A stretch of DNA of 64,000 nucleotides, taken from Streptomyces sp. NBC_01268 (GTDB lineage Bacteria > Actinomycetota > Actinomycetes > Streptomycetales > Streptomycetaceae). Below are positions 35,503 through 43,864 of this stretch, one piece after another. The stretch covers positions 2,604,001 to 2,668,000 of the forward strand of contig NZ_CP108454.1 in the NCBI RefSeq assembly GCF_036240795.1, written 5' to 3'. Under the pieces are notes generated by a model. That model did no database searches and had not been told where the DNA came from. It saw only the letters and a program-made list of their open reading frames with translations. Both the position numbers and the translations under genes were made by a program. Each line of letters opens with the position of its first letter. Position 1 is the first letter of the stretch.

Positions 35503-36744
35503 GTGCCCCCGATACGCAGCACGCTCGCCCTCTCCCTCGCCGCCGCCTCGCTCGTCGTGGCGGCCCCGCCCGCCCCGGCCGCCCCCGCCCCCGCCCCCGC
35601 CGTCACCACGGAGGAGGCCAGGCTCGACCGGGCCGCGCCCCAGGAGATCCTGCGCAGGAGCGGATTCGACGCCCTGGCACCGGAGTTCGCCGCCGACCTC
35701 GCGGACGCCCGCACCATCGGGCAGGCCGAGCGCACCGCCACACGGTACGGATCGCAGCTGTGGCGGCGGGCGGTCGACCGGGCGCAGGGGCGGGGGCCGT
35801 CGCGCGGCGACCTGACGCGGGACGACGACCGGCCGCTGTACTGGGCGCGGCTCGCCCTCACCCGTGAACTGCGCGGCTGGCGGCCCGGGTTCGACGTCAC
35901 CGACGAGGGCCGGGCCCGGCTCCTGGACCGGCTGGAACGCTCCTCGCGCGGCCAGGAAGCGATCCGCTACCCGGCGGGCAAGGGCGTCAAGCGCATCCTG
36001 CTGACCGGCTTCGACCCGTTCACGCTCGACCGGGACGTGCGGATCAGCAACCCCTCCGGGGCCACCGCGCTCGCCCTGGACGGCACCTGGCTGCGCACCG
36101 CCGACGGCTCCCTCGCCCGGATCGAGACGGCCGTCTTCCCGGTGCGCTGGGAGGACTTCGCGGACGGCACGGTCGAGCGGACGCTGCGCCCGCACCTGCC
36201 CGGGGTGGACCTGTTCACCACGGTGAGCCAGGGCCGCCCCGGCCGCTTCGACGTCGAGCGCACCAACGGCGCCTGGCGCGGCGGCTTCCCGGACAACGAG
36301 AACCTGTCCAGGACCGGGACGGTGCCGGTGGACGGTCCGGCCGCGCAGCCCCAGTGGACGTCGACGACCCTCCCGTACACGGCGATCACGGCGGCGGCCA
36401 CCGGGCGCTTCCCCGTCTACGACAACACCTCGGTGACCGAGGTCCCGGCCGGGACGGACACCCCCGTGGTCCGTCCCGGCGGCCCCACGCCGGGCTCGCG
36501 GGCCCGTGCGGGCGGCGGCGGGGACTACCTCTCCAACGAGATCGCCTACCGGGCCACCCTGCTGCGCGACCGGCTCGGCCTGACCGGACTGCCCGGCGGC
36601 CATGTGCACACGCCGGTCCTCCAGTTCGGCGCCGCCAACGCCGACCCGGCGACGGGCACGGTCACCGACCCCGAGTTCGTCCGCAACCGGCTGGACATCA
36701 TCGCCCAGGTGCGGGCGATCCTGGCGGTGGCCGCCGGCTCCTGA
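35503..36744 (+). CDS. Secreted pyroglutamyl-peptidase-like (C15) protein, catalytic Cys replaced
   Basis: A 413-residue exported protein: an Ala/Pro-rich signal peptide, an N-terminal helical extension, then from about residue 160 a peptidase C15-like core with the family's LLTGFDPF and SNPSG motifs, the Glu region RFDVERTNG and the late His in GGHVHTPVLQFG. At the position where pyroglutamyl peptidases have Y-V/L-C-N, this protein has DYLSN (Ser344). It may therefore be a Ser enzyme, an inactive homologue or a binding protein. The stop codon abuts the convergent gene exactly. Confidence 0.75.
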   Translation: MPPIRSTLALSLAAASLVVAAPPAPAAPAPAPAVTTEEARLDRAAPQEILRRSGFDALAPEFAADLADARTIGQAERTATRYGSQLWRRAVDRAQGRGPSRGDLTRDDDRPLYWARLALTRELRGWRPGFDVTDEGRARLLDRLERSSRGQEAIRYPAGKGVKRILLTGFDPFTLDRDVRISNPSGATALALDGTWLRTADGSLARIETAVFPVRWEDFADGTVERTLRPHLPGVDLFTTVSQGRPGRFDVERTNGAWRGGFPDNENLSRTGTVPVDGPAAQPQWTSTTLPYTAITAAATGRFPVYDNTSVTEVPAGTDTPVVRPGGPTPGSRARAGGGGDYLSNEIAYRATLLRDRLGLTGLPGGHVHTPVLQFGAANADPATGTVTDPEFVRNRLDIIAQVRAILAVAAGS

Positions 36745-37560
36745 TCACCGGGTGATCGCGGCCAGGTCCTCGCCCGCGAGGGCCGGGTCGCGGGTCAGGG
36801 CGGCGTGGACGGCCTCCAGGACGGGCAGCTCGGCGGCCCCGGTCGCCAGGGCCACGTCCTTCGCGGCCAGCGCGACCGGGAAGTGCGAGCCGACCGCCCC
36901 GGCCCGGGCGACGGCGCCCGCGAGGGGGCCCGCGGCGAGGGTGCGCAGGGCCAGGTCGCGGGGCAGGCCGAGCGCGTCGGCGAGGGTCAGCGCCTCGGCG
37001 ACCAGGGCGACCCCGCCGATGGCGGCGTTGATGAGGACCAGCTTGAGGGCGGCCCCGGCACCCGGAGCGCCGCACGCGGTGACGGTGCCGAGCAGCCCGA
37101 GCAGCTCCGCGACGGGCGCGGTGTCGCCGCCCGCCAGGATCAGCAGTTCGCCCGTCGCGGCCCGGTCGACGCTGCCCATGACCGGCGCGTCGATCAGGGC
37201 GACGCCCTCGGGCAGTCGCCCGGCGAGGGCGCGGACGGTGTCGGGGCCGACGGTCGAGGTGTCGATCCAGTACGTGCCGGGGCGCAGCGCGGGGACGATC
37301 GCGTCGGCGACGGCGAGCGCGGCGGCCGGGTCGGCCAGCATGGTGACGACGACGTCGGCGTCGGCCACGGCCTCGGCGGGCCCGGTGGCGCGCACGGCCC
37401 CGGCGGCGACGAGCCCGTCGGCCTTGGCGGGCGTGCGGTTCCAGACGGTCAGGGGGTGCCCGGCGTCGAGGAGGCGGCGGGCCATGGGCAGGCCCATGGA
37501 GCCGAGGCCGAGGAAGGCGATCTTCTGCCGGGTGGTGCCGGTGGCGTCCGTGGTGTTCAT
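36745..37560 (-). CDS. NAD(P)-dependent 3-hydroxyisobutyrate-dehydrogenase-like oxidoreductase
   Basis: A 271-residue beta-hydroxyacid dehydrogenase. The Rossmann motif is [18 protein letters not shown]; the substrate motif is [14 protein letters not shown]; the catalytic Lys is in [16 protein letters not shown]. Most relatives have N-x-x-K-x-x-N around this Lys. Possible substrates are 3-hydroxyisobutyrate, tartronate semialdehyde or imines. The start ATG 37560 faces a divergent LysR gene, likely its regulator. Confidence 0.85.
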   Translation of the reverse strand: MNTTDATGTTRQKIAFLGLGSMGLPMARRLLDAGHPLTVWNRTPAKADGLVAAGAVRATGPAEAVADADVVVTMLADPAAALAVADAIVPALRPGTYWIDTSTVGPDTVRALAGRLPEGVALIDAPVMGSVDRAATGELLILAGGDTAPVAELLGLLGTVTACGAPGAGAALKLVLINAAIGGVALVAEALTLADALGLPRDLALRTLAAGPLAGAVARAGAVGSHFPVALAAKDVALATGAAELPVLEAVHAALTRDPALAGEDLAAITR

Positions 37561-37586
37561 GACCTCGACGCTAGGGGCAGCCACTC

Positions 37587-37612
37587 CATGCGACAAGCGA
37601 ATGTCTAGCATG
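37587..37612. promoter_or_regulatory. Candidate LysR operator
   Basis: Outer CATGC/GCATG and inner GACA/TGTC arms form an interrupted dyad in the 58-base gap between the dehydrogenase and the divergent LysR gene, immediately before the LysR start. Confidence 0.6.
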
Positions 37613-37618
37613 ACTGCC

Positions 37619-38596
37619 ATGCCCTTGACTCATGGCTCGTCCGGCTTGTACGAGGTCTTCCTCGCCGTCGCCGGCCACGGCTCCTTCACCGCCGCGGCCC
37701 GCGCCCTCGGCTACACCCAGTCCGCGGTCTCCCGTCAGATCCAGACCCTGGAGGACGAGACGGGCGCCGCCCTCTTCGAGCGGCTGCCGCGCGGGGTGCG
37801 GCTCAGCGAGGCGGGCCGGGTGCTGCTGCCGCACGCGGAGGCGGTCCGGGACCGGCTGGCCGTCGCCCGGACCGAGCTCGCGGCGCTGCGCACCCTGGAC
37901 GGCGGGCTGCTGCGGCTCGGCGCCTTCTCCAGCGCGGGCGCCGCCCTCGTCCCGCGGGCGCAGGCCGTGTTCCGGGAGCGGCACCCGGGGGTCGTGGTGA
38001 CCCGGGTCGAGGGGCCCTCGGTCAAGCACCTGGCGCTCGTCGCCGCCGGGGAGGAGGACCTGGCGGTGGTCAGCCCTGCGGCGGAGGGGCCGCCGCCGGA
38101 GGGGGTGACGCTCCATCGCCTCCTGGACGAGCCGATGCTGGTGGCGCTGGGCCGCGGGCATCCCTACGAGGGCCGGCGGGCGGTGCGGCTCGCGGAGCTC
38201 GTCGACGAGGAGTGGATCGTCGGCAACGAGCGCCTGGAGGACACCCTGTTCCGGCCCGTCGCCGCCGCCGGGCTCCGGCCGCGCACGGGCCTCGTCGCCC
38301 ACGACTGGATCGCCAAGCTGGGCGCGGTCGCCGCGGGCCTCGGCGTCACCCTCGTACCGGCGCTCGCGGCGGCCGCCGTGCGGCGGGACGTGGCGCTGGT
38401 GGCGCTCCATCCGGACGACATGCCGCGGCGGCGGATCTGCGCGGCCACCCCGGCGACGCCGACCGTGGCGGCGACCGCCTTCCTGGCACTGCTGCGCGAG
38501 ACCGCGGCGGAACCGGCCTCGGCCTGGGCCCGCGACGAGACCGGCGGGGGCGGCGGGGGCGGCACGGGCGCCACGGGCAACGAGAGCAGCGGATAA
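37619..38596 (+). CDS. LysR-family transcriptional regulator
   Basis: A 325-residue regulator: winged helix-turn-helix in the first 60 residues ([20 protein letters not shown], then [20 protein letters not shown]), and a periplasmic-binding-protein-like effector domain to about 295, with a Gly-rich disordered tail. ATG 37610 is an alternative start three codons upstream. It is divergent from the dehydrogenase and probably controls it through the dyad at 37587-37612. Confidence 0.91.
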   Translation: MPLTHGSSGLYEVFLAVAGHGSFTAAARALGYTQSAVSRQIQTLEDETGAALFERLPRGVRLSEAGRVLLPHAEAVRDRLAVARTELAALRTLDGGLLRLGAFSSAGAALVPRAQAVFRERHPGVVVTRVEGPSVKHLALVAAGEEDLAVVSPAAEGPPPEGVTLHRLLDEPMLVALGRGHPYEGRRAVRLAELVDEEWIVGNERLEDTLFRPVAAAGLRPRTGLVAHDWIAKLGAVAAGLGVTLVPALAAAAVRRDVALVALHPDDMPRRRICAATPATPTVAATAFLALLRETAAEPASAWARDETGGGGGGGTGATGNESSG

Positions 38597-38636
38597 CACC
38601 CGCAGCACCCCATTGATCCTTACCAAGGGAGGCGGG

Positions 38637-39371
38637 ATGATGGCGGTCATGATCGTCGCAGCCACCCAGTTCGCCCCGGTCGCCGGGGACATCGCCGCCA
38701 ACGTCCGTACCGTCGCCGGACTCGTCCGGGCCGCCGGGGCCGAGGGGGCCAGGGTCGTCGTCTTCGCCGAGCTGGCCCTCACCGGCTACGAGCCGAGCCT
38801 GATCCGGGACACCCCCGGCCTGGTCCTCACCGAGGACGACCCGCGCCTCGCACCCGTCCGGGAGGCCTGCCGGGAGGCGTCGGCGGCCGCCGTCGTCAAC
38901 GGGCCGGTGCGCACGCCGTCCGGGCGGCCGGCCATCACCACGCTGGTGATCGGCCCGGACGGCTCCCTCCTCGCCCGCTACGACAAGCGGCACCTGTACG
39001 GGGTGGAGGCGGAGGTCTTCGCGCCGGGCACCGCCGACGGGCGATTCGCGCTCGACGGCGTCCGGTTCGCGACCGCGACCTGCTACGACAACCGCTTCCC
39101 GGAGCTCGCCGAGCGGGCCGCCGCGGACGGCTGCGCGGTCTATCTGGCGAGTTCGGTGCTCGGCGCGGACAACGACTCGTTCGAGACGGTCTATCCCGCG
39201 CGGGCCCGGGACTTCGGCCTGTACGTGGTCCTGGGCAACGTGCTCGGCGCCAACGAGGACGGGGTCGGCGCCGGACTCGCCGGGGCCTGGGCCCCGGACG
39301 GACGCCGGATCGCCGACGCGGGCGGCGAGGAGCCGGGGTACGCGCTGGCGGAGGTCCCGGACGGCCGGTGA
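38637..39371 (+). CDS. Carbon-nitrogen hydrolase (nitrilase superfamily amidase)
   Basis: A 244-residue amidase with the Glu-Lys-Cys triad: Glu45 in FAELALTGYE, Lys117 in YDKRHL and Cys149 in TCYDNRFPE. It hydrolyses an amide or carbamoyl bond of a small molecule; the subgroup cannot be named. ATG 38637 follows GGGAGGCGGG. It is 40 bases after the LysR gene on the same strand and may be read through from it. Confidence 0.88.
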   Translation: MMAVMIVAATQFAPVAGDIAANVRTVAGLVRAAGAEGARVVVFAELALTGYEPSLIRDTPGLVLTEDDPRLAPVREACREASAAAVVNGPVRTPSGRPAITTLVIGPDGSLLARYDKRHLYGVEAEVFAPGTADGRFALDGVRFATATCYDNRFPELAERAAADGCAVYLASSVLGADNDSFETVYPARARDFGLYVVLGNVLGANEDGVGAGLAGAWAPDGRRIADAGGEEPGYALAEVPDGR

Positions 39372-39491
39372 CGGGGAAGGGCCGCCGGCGCCCCGCACGC
39401 GGAAGTGCCGGACGGCCGGTGGGTGCGTCCACGGCCGTCCGGCGGGGGAAGCCGCCGCGGAACCCCCGGTCCGCGACGGCGCCCCGGCCCC

Positions 39492-41681
39492 TTACGGGGC
39501 GCTCAGGCCCAGCGTGTACGCGCCGGAGCCGCTGTAGGCGTGGACCACATAGCGGTAGTAGCCCGCGGTGCCGTAGTACGAGGTGTCCTCATCGGCGCCG
39601 GCCGTGCCGCCGACCGCGACGTCCGCCCAGGCCGACCCGTTCCACTTCTGCAGGTACAGGTCGAAGTCGGTGCCCGCCGGGCCGCGCAGGCAGCCCACGT
39701 GGGTGCCGGCGGTGGCCGAGTAGTAGTACGAGCCGTCCGGCTGGGCCTGGGCCTGGCCCGAGGCGAGGGTGCCCTGGTAGGTGTACTCGGTGTCGTCGCA
39801 GCCGGTGGGCGGCGTCGTGGAGCCGACCGTCAGCTGGTAGGTCACCGTGTGGGTGGCCGAGCCGGTGCCGGTGACGGTGATCGCGTAGGAGCCGTTGGGC
39901 GTACCGGCCGCGGTCTGCACGGTCATCGTCGAGGAGCCGCCCGAGGTCACCGAGGACGGGCTGAAGGAGACCGTGGTCCCGCTCGGGGCGCCGCTCGCGG
40001 AGAGCTGCACGGTCTGCGCGCTGCCGCCGGTGGTGCTCGTGCTCACCGTGGAGGTGGCCGAGGCGCCCGGCTGGACCGAGCCGGAGGTCGGGTTCAGGGC
40101 CAGCGAGAAGTCCGGCGTGGTGGTGCCGCCGCAGTCGGTCTCACCGGACTGGGCGGGGACGCCGATCGCGTTCCAGGCCGCCTTCACCGCGTTGCACTCG
40201 GCGCTGCCGTAGGTGTTCTTGGCGCTGGAGAGGGTCGCCTTGCGGGCGGCGAGGTGGTTCCAGGACGAGGTCTTCATCAGCAGGGCGCCCATGAAGATCT
40301 TGCCGGCCTTCTGGATGCCGACGCCGGTCACCGAGGAGGGACCGCCGGAACATATGGGGCTGCTGGGCTTGCCGCCGCCCGGGTTCGAGCCCTCGGCGAG
40401 CAGGTAGAACCAGTGGTTCTGCGGACCGGCCGCCGCGTGCACCTCGGTGCCCGAGGTCAACTGGGGGTAGCAGTTGGGGTCGTTGCCGACGAGCGAGGGG
40501 TTGTACATGTTCCGGATCGGCTTGCCGTCGCCGAAGAAGTTGACCTTCTCGCCGACCGTGTAGTCCGGGGTGTCGTTCGGGTTGTTGGCATAGTGCTCGG
40601 TGAGGGCGCCGAAGATGTCGCCGGTGGACTCGTTCATCCCGCCGTTCTCGTTGGACGAGCCGGAGCTGCCCGGAGTGCGGTCGAAGATCTCGTGGCCGTA
40701 CTCGTGGGCCACGACGTCGATGCCGGTGAGCTGGTTGGAGCCGGTCTGGGCCCGCCCGTAGGTCGTCTTCGTGCCGTCGTAGTACGCGTTGACCTCGGAG
40801 AGTCCGGCGCGGGCCGGGACCATGCCGCCCTGGCCGTTCTGCCCGTTGTAGCCGAACCACTCCTTGAGCATGGAGTGTTCCTTCTGCGCCGCGTACATGA
40901 TGTCGACGCAGGCGGTCACCAGGTCGTTGGCGCCGTTGTTGCCCCACGGCGAGGAGCCCGTGTAGGCGCTGCCGTTCTGGCCACCGCACTTGAAGCCGCC
41001 GCGGCTGGTGTCGGTCATGGAGCTCGCGGCGGTGTCGATGGTGACGTTGCCGTTGTGGTAGCCGCGCCCGTCGGCGTGCAGGATCTTGTCGGTGGCGCGG
41101 GCCACGGCCCCGGTGCGGGCGTCGACGTAGGTGTCGAGCGAGCTCGGCAGGCCCTTGGCGGTGCGGCCGACGACCAGGGTGTGCCAGGTGAGGACCGGCT
41201 TGTCGCCCTTGAGGAGCACGGTGAGCTCGGGGGTGCTCGCGCTCTCGACCTCGGCGAGCCGGCCGCGGGCGGTGGCCAGCGCGGCGGCGGAGCTCACGGT
41301 GGCCTTGGTGGAGAGGCGGATGGCCGGAGCGGGCGCCGAGGTGACGTCACGGACCTTGCCGGCGCTGTCGGAGAGGACCACGGCGTCGCCGCCGGCCACC
41401 GGGAGCCCCTTGTAGGTGCGCTGGTAGGTGGCGTAGTAGAGACCGCCCGTCCAAGGGGTGACGGCGGTGCGGACGAGCTCCTCGTCCGCACCGTGGCGCA
41501 GGCCGTCGAGCCCGCTGTCGGCGGCCTTGTCGGCGGCGGCCAGCGCGAGGGACTTGCCGTGCCCGGGCGGTACGGGCTGCGGCGCCGGCGTCACGGCGGA
41601 GGCGGTGCTCGCGAGGGTGCCCGCGAGGCTCGCCGTCAGCGCGAGCGCTGCCACGGCCGCCGAGAGTCTGGTGGGTTGCAC
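39492..41681 (-). CDS. Secreted M4-family (thermolysin-like) metalloprotease
   Basis: A 729-residue exported zinc protease. Order: signal peptide (hydrophobic stretch ending TASAV), FTP/PepSY propeptide (about 40-200), M4 catalytic domain with HEYGHEIFD (two His ligands and catalytic Glu) and the third ligand Glu in NESTGDIFGALTEHY, the M4 C-terminal helical domain with NHWFYLLAEG, an Ig-like domain (about 515-600), and a C-terminal PPC-type domain (about 605-729). GTG 41681 has GGAG upstream. Divergent from a LysR gene, as for other Streptomyces neutral proteases. Confidence 0.94.
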   Translation of the reverse strand: MQPTRLSAAVAALALTASLAGTLASTASAVTPAPQPVPPGHGKSLALAAADKAADSGLDGLRHGADEELVRTAVTPWTGGLYYATYQRTYKGLPVAGGDAVVLSDSAGKVRDVTSAPAPAIRLSTKATVSSAAALATARGRLAEVESASTPELTVLLKGDKPVLTWHTLVVGRTAKGLPSSLDTYVDARTGAVARATDKILHADGRGYHNGNVTIDTAASSMTDTSRGGFKCGGQNGSAYTGSSPWGNNGANDLVTACVDIMYAAQKEHSMLKEWFGYNGQNGQGGMVPARAGLSEVNAYYDGTKTTYGRAQTGSNQLTGIDVVAHEYGHEIFDRTPGSSGSSNENGGMNESTGDIFGALTEHYANNPNDTPDYTVGEKVNFFGDGKPIRNMYNPSLVGNDPNCYPQLTSGTEVHAAAGPQNHWFYLLAEGSNPGGGKPSSPICSGGPSSVTGVGIQKAGKIFMGALLMKTSSWNHLAARKATLSSAKNTYGSAECNAVKAAWNAIGVPAQSGETDCGGTTTPDFSLALNPTSGSVQPGASATSTVSTSTTGGSAQTVQLSASGAPSGTTVSFSPSSVTSGGSSTMTVQTAAGTPNGSYAITVTGTGSATHTVTYQLTVGSTTPPTGCDDTEYTYQGTLASGQAQAQPDGSYYYSATAGTHVGCLRGPAGTDFDLYLQKWNGSAWADVAVGGTAGADEDTSYYGTAGYYRYVVHAYSGSGAYTLGLSAP

Positions 41682-41770
41682 GTCTGCTCCGATCAAGGGT
41701 GGGGGGGAGACGGTGGGTCGTCGCGCCGAGTATGTGCGTGGACATGGCAAGTCGGGGACATCTCACCCGT

Positions 41771-41788
41771 CATAAGACCCGCGTTATG
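41771..41788. promoter_or_regulatory. Candidate LysR operator between protease and regulator
   Basis: CATAA-N8-TTATG is a perfect inverted repeat of the ATAA-N-TTAT type used by LysR proteins, in the 162-base gap shared by the M4 protease and the divergent LysR gene. Confidence 0.65.
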
Positions 41789-41843
41789 GATCGGAGCCGC
41801 AGAACCCTGCCGTCCGCCCTCGTGCGCTGCGTACGCTGCTGAA

Positions 41844-42818
41844 ATGCAGTTGGAGTTGAGGCATCTCGAAGCCGTCTGCCGGATAGCGGAAGCGGGCAGT
41901 CTGGGGCGCGCGGCGGTCCGGCTCGGCGTCTCGCAGCCCGCGCTCTCGGCACAGTTGCGGCGGATCGAACGGGCCGCGGGCGGCGAGCTGTTCTTCCGCG
42001 GCCGGCACGGGGTGGACCCCACCCCGCTGGGCGAGTTCGTGCTGTCCAAGGCGCGCCGGGTGCTCGGCGAGATGGACGCGCTCGCGGCAGGCGCCCGGGC
42101 CGCCGAGCCGCATCCGACGCTCCGGCTCGGGTGCATCCTGCTGGTCCTGGTGGACGGCCTGCTCGGGCGCCTCGACCAGGAGATGGAGGGCCAGGAGATC
42201 GCGGTCAGCATCGAGCACTCGGTGACCACGCTCAGCCGCCTGCTCGGCGCCGGCCAGTACGACGCCATCGTCTACGGGGAGTGCAACGACCACGAGGTGC
42301 CGCTCCCCGAGGGCACGGCGGCCCGCACCCTGATCCCGAAGGAACCGTTCTGCGTGCGCATGTCCGCGGCCCATCCGCTGGCCTCGCGGGAGCGGGTGGA
42401 GCTCGCGGACCTGGCGGGCGAGACCTGGATGACGCTGGTGGAGGACGACGACGGCGGCCCGGAGGCGCTGGTCGCGGCCTGCCAGAAGGCCGGGTTCACG
42501 CCGGCGCTGCGCTACCGGATCGCGGACCGCAAGATGCACTACGACCTGATCGCGGCCGGCCGCGCGATCTCGGTGAGCCAGCCGACGGCGCCGCCCGCCG
42601 AGGGGACCGTGCTGCGTCCCCTGGCCGGCGACCCGATCACGGGCCGCATCCGGCTCGCCTGGAACCGGGCCGCGGTCTCCGAGCGCCGGGCCGGACTGCT
42701 GTACCGCGCGGCGGGGCTCGCCTATCTGGCGAACGTCCCCAACAACGCCTTCCACCGGACCTGGTGGGAGTCCCGTCCGGAGCTGCACCCGGTGCTGGAG
42801 CCGGTGGCGCCGGACTGA
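41844..42818 (+). CDS. LysR-family transcriptional regulator
   Basis: A 324-residue regulator: helix-turn-helix in residues 1-60 (LEAVCRIAEAGSLGRAAVRL, then SQPALSAQLRRIERAAGGEL) and a two-lobed effector domain. Divergence from the M4 protease resembles the SnpR/SnpA arrangement in which a LysR protein activates a secreted protease. The effector is unknown. A 21-base tandem repeat follows the gene. Confidence 0.91.
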   Translation: MQLELRHLEAVCRIAEAGSLGRAAVRLGVSQPALSAQLRRIERAAGGELFFRGRHGVDPTPLGEFVLSKARRVLGEMDALAAGARAAEPHPTLRLGCILLVLVDGLLGRLDQEMEGQEIAVSIEHSVTTLSRLLGAGQYDAIVYGECNDHEVPLPEGTAARTLIPKEPFCVRMSAAHPLASRERVELADLAGETWMTLVEDDDGGPEALVAACQKAGFTPALRYRIADRKMHYDLIAAGRAISVSQPTAPPAEGTVLRPLAGDPITGRIRLAWNRAAVSERRAGLLYRAAGLAYLANVPNNAFHRTWWESRPELHPVLEPVAPD

Positions 42819-42858
42819 CCCCCGGGGCACACCCGCCGGGCGGGCGGATGTAGGGCAT

Positions 42859-42918
42859 CGGGTGCCGGGCGGCGAGCGACGGGTGACAGGCGGCGGGTGA
42901 CGGGTGACGGGCGGCGGT
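42859..42918. repeat. 21-base tandem repeat, nearly three copies
   Basis: Copies begin at 42859, 42880 and 42901, each opening CGGGTG-M-C-R-GGCGGCG. It lies between convergent genes and encodes nothing evident. Confidence 0.75.
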
Positions 42919-42934
42919 CCCGCCTCGCGGCGGC

Positions 42935-43756
42935 TCAGGCGCCGGAGGCGGCCCCCGTGGCGGGCCGGCGGCCGTCGGCGTCGACGGCCGCGTCGGTGCC
43001 GTCGGCGTCCCCGTCGCCGGTCTCGCCGTTCAGGTCGCGGGCCATCAGGGTGGCTCCGGCGACCGCGCCCGGCATCAGCAGGACGGCGACGAAGGGGACG
43101 AGGAAGGCGAGGGTGAGGGGGACGCCGAAGCCGAGGACGGCCATCCGGCGGCCGCGCAACAGGCCCAGCCGCTCCTTGAGTTCGATCCCCCGGCGCTGGA
43201 GCGCGACCGCGGTCAGCTCCTCGGTGAGGAAGAAGCCCGAGACGCAGAAGCCGATCGCGGGGACGACCGTCTGGCCGGCCACCGGGATGAACCCGGCCGC
43301 GAAGAGCAGGACGCCGTAGAGCGCCACCCGGAGCAGGACCCGCAGGCTGTCGCGGGCCGAGATCCACAGGTCCTTCCAGAGCGGCAGCCCGGACTCGGGC
43401 ACGTCGCCGCCCTGGCTGCGGTCGACCTCCTCGGACAGCGACTCGTAGAAGGGCTGGCCGATCAGGAGCGTGACGGCGGTGAAGGTGATCACGGCGAGGA
43501 AGAGGCCCATCGCGAAGACCAGGAAGGTCAGCGTGCCGCGGAGGACGCCCTGCCACGGCGAGCCCCAGTCGTCGGCGAACGGGGTGGCCCAGGCCGTCAG
43601 GTCGTCGGCGCCGTAGAAGAGGCCGATGAGCGCCCCCACGTAGAGGACGAAGGTCACGAGCCCGGGCAGCAGCCCGAACCCGAACCACCGTCCGTGCCGG
43701 CCGACCCACTTCTGACCTTGCAGCAGGTAACCGAATCCCGCCCCGAAATCGCGCAT
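42935..43756 (-). CDS. EI24 (CysZ-like) membrane protein
   Basis: A 273-residue membrane protein of the EI24/CysZ family with about five hydrophobic helices and a conserved opening RDFGAGFGYLLQGQKWV. CysZ of enterobacteria assists sulfate uptake; actinobacterial members are uncharacterised. The C-terminal 30 residues are hydrophilic and Gly/Asp-rich. ATG 43756 is the family start rather than upstream codons. It is divergent from the M14 peptidase gene. Confidence 0.82.
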   Translation of the reverse strand: MRDFGAGFGYLLQGQKWVGRHGRWFGFGLLPGLVTFVLYVGALIGLFYGADDLTAWATPFADDWGSPWQGVLRGTLTFLVFAMGLFLAVITFTAVTLLIGQPFYESLSEEVDRSQGGDVPESGLPLWKDLWISARDSLRVLLRVALYGVLLFAAGFIPVAGQTVVPAIGFCVSGFFLTEELTAVALQRRGIELKERLGLLRGRRMAVLGFGVPLTLAFLVPFVAVLLMPGAVAGATLMARDLNGETGDGDADGTDAAVDADGRRPATGAASGA

Positions 43757-43864
43757 GGTGATCACCCTAACGGCGGTCGGCCCGACGCCCTCTTGTTGTT
43801 CCCGAGTTGAGACGGTAGACCCCTCCGTAATGATCATCGGGCCCAGTCGCGGAGGTTCGCACGC

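Noticed and set aside
39405..41843. Upstream extension of the LysR frame giving a 1137-residue product
   Set aside because: The added 813 codons are antisense to the M4 protease; the LysR family starts at the Met of MQLELRHLEAV at 41844.
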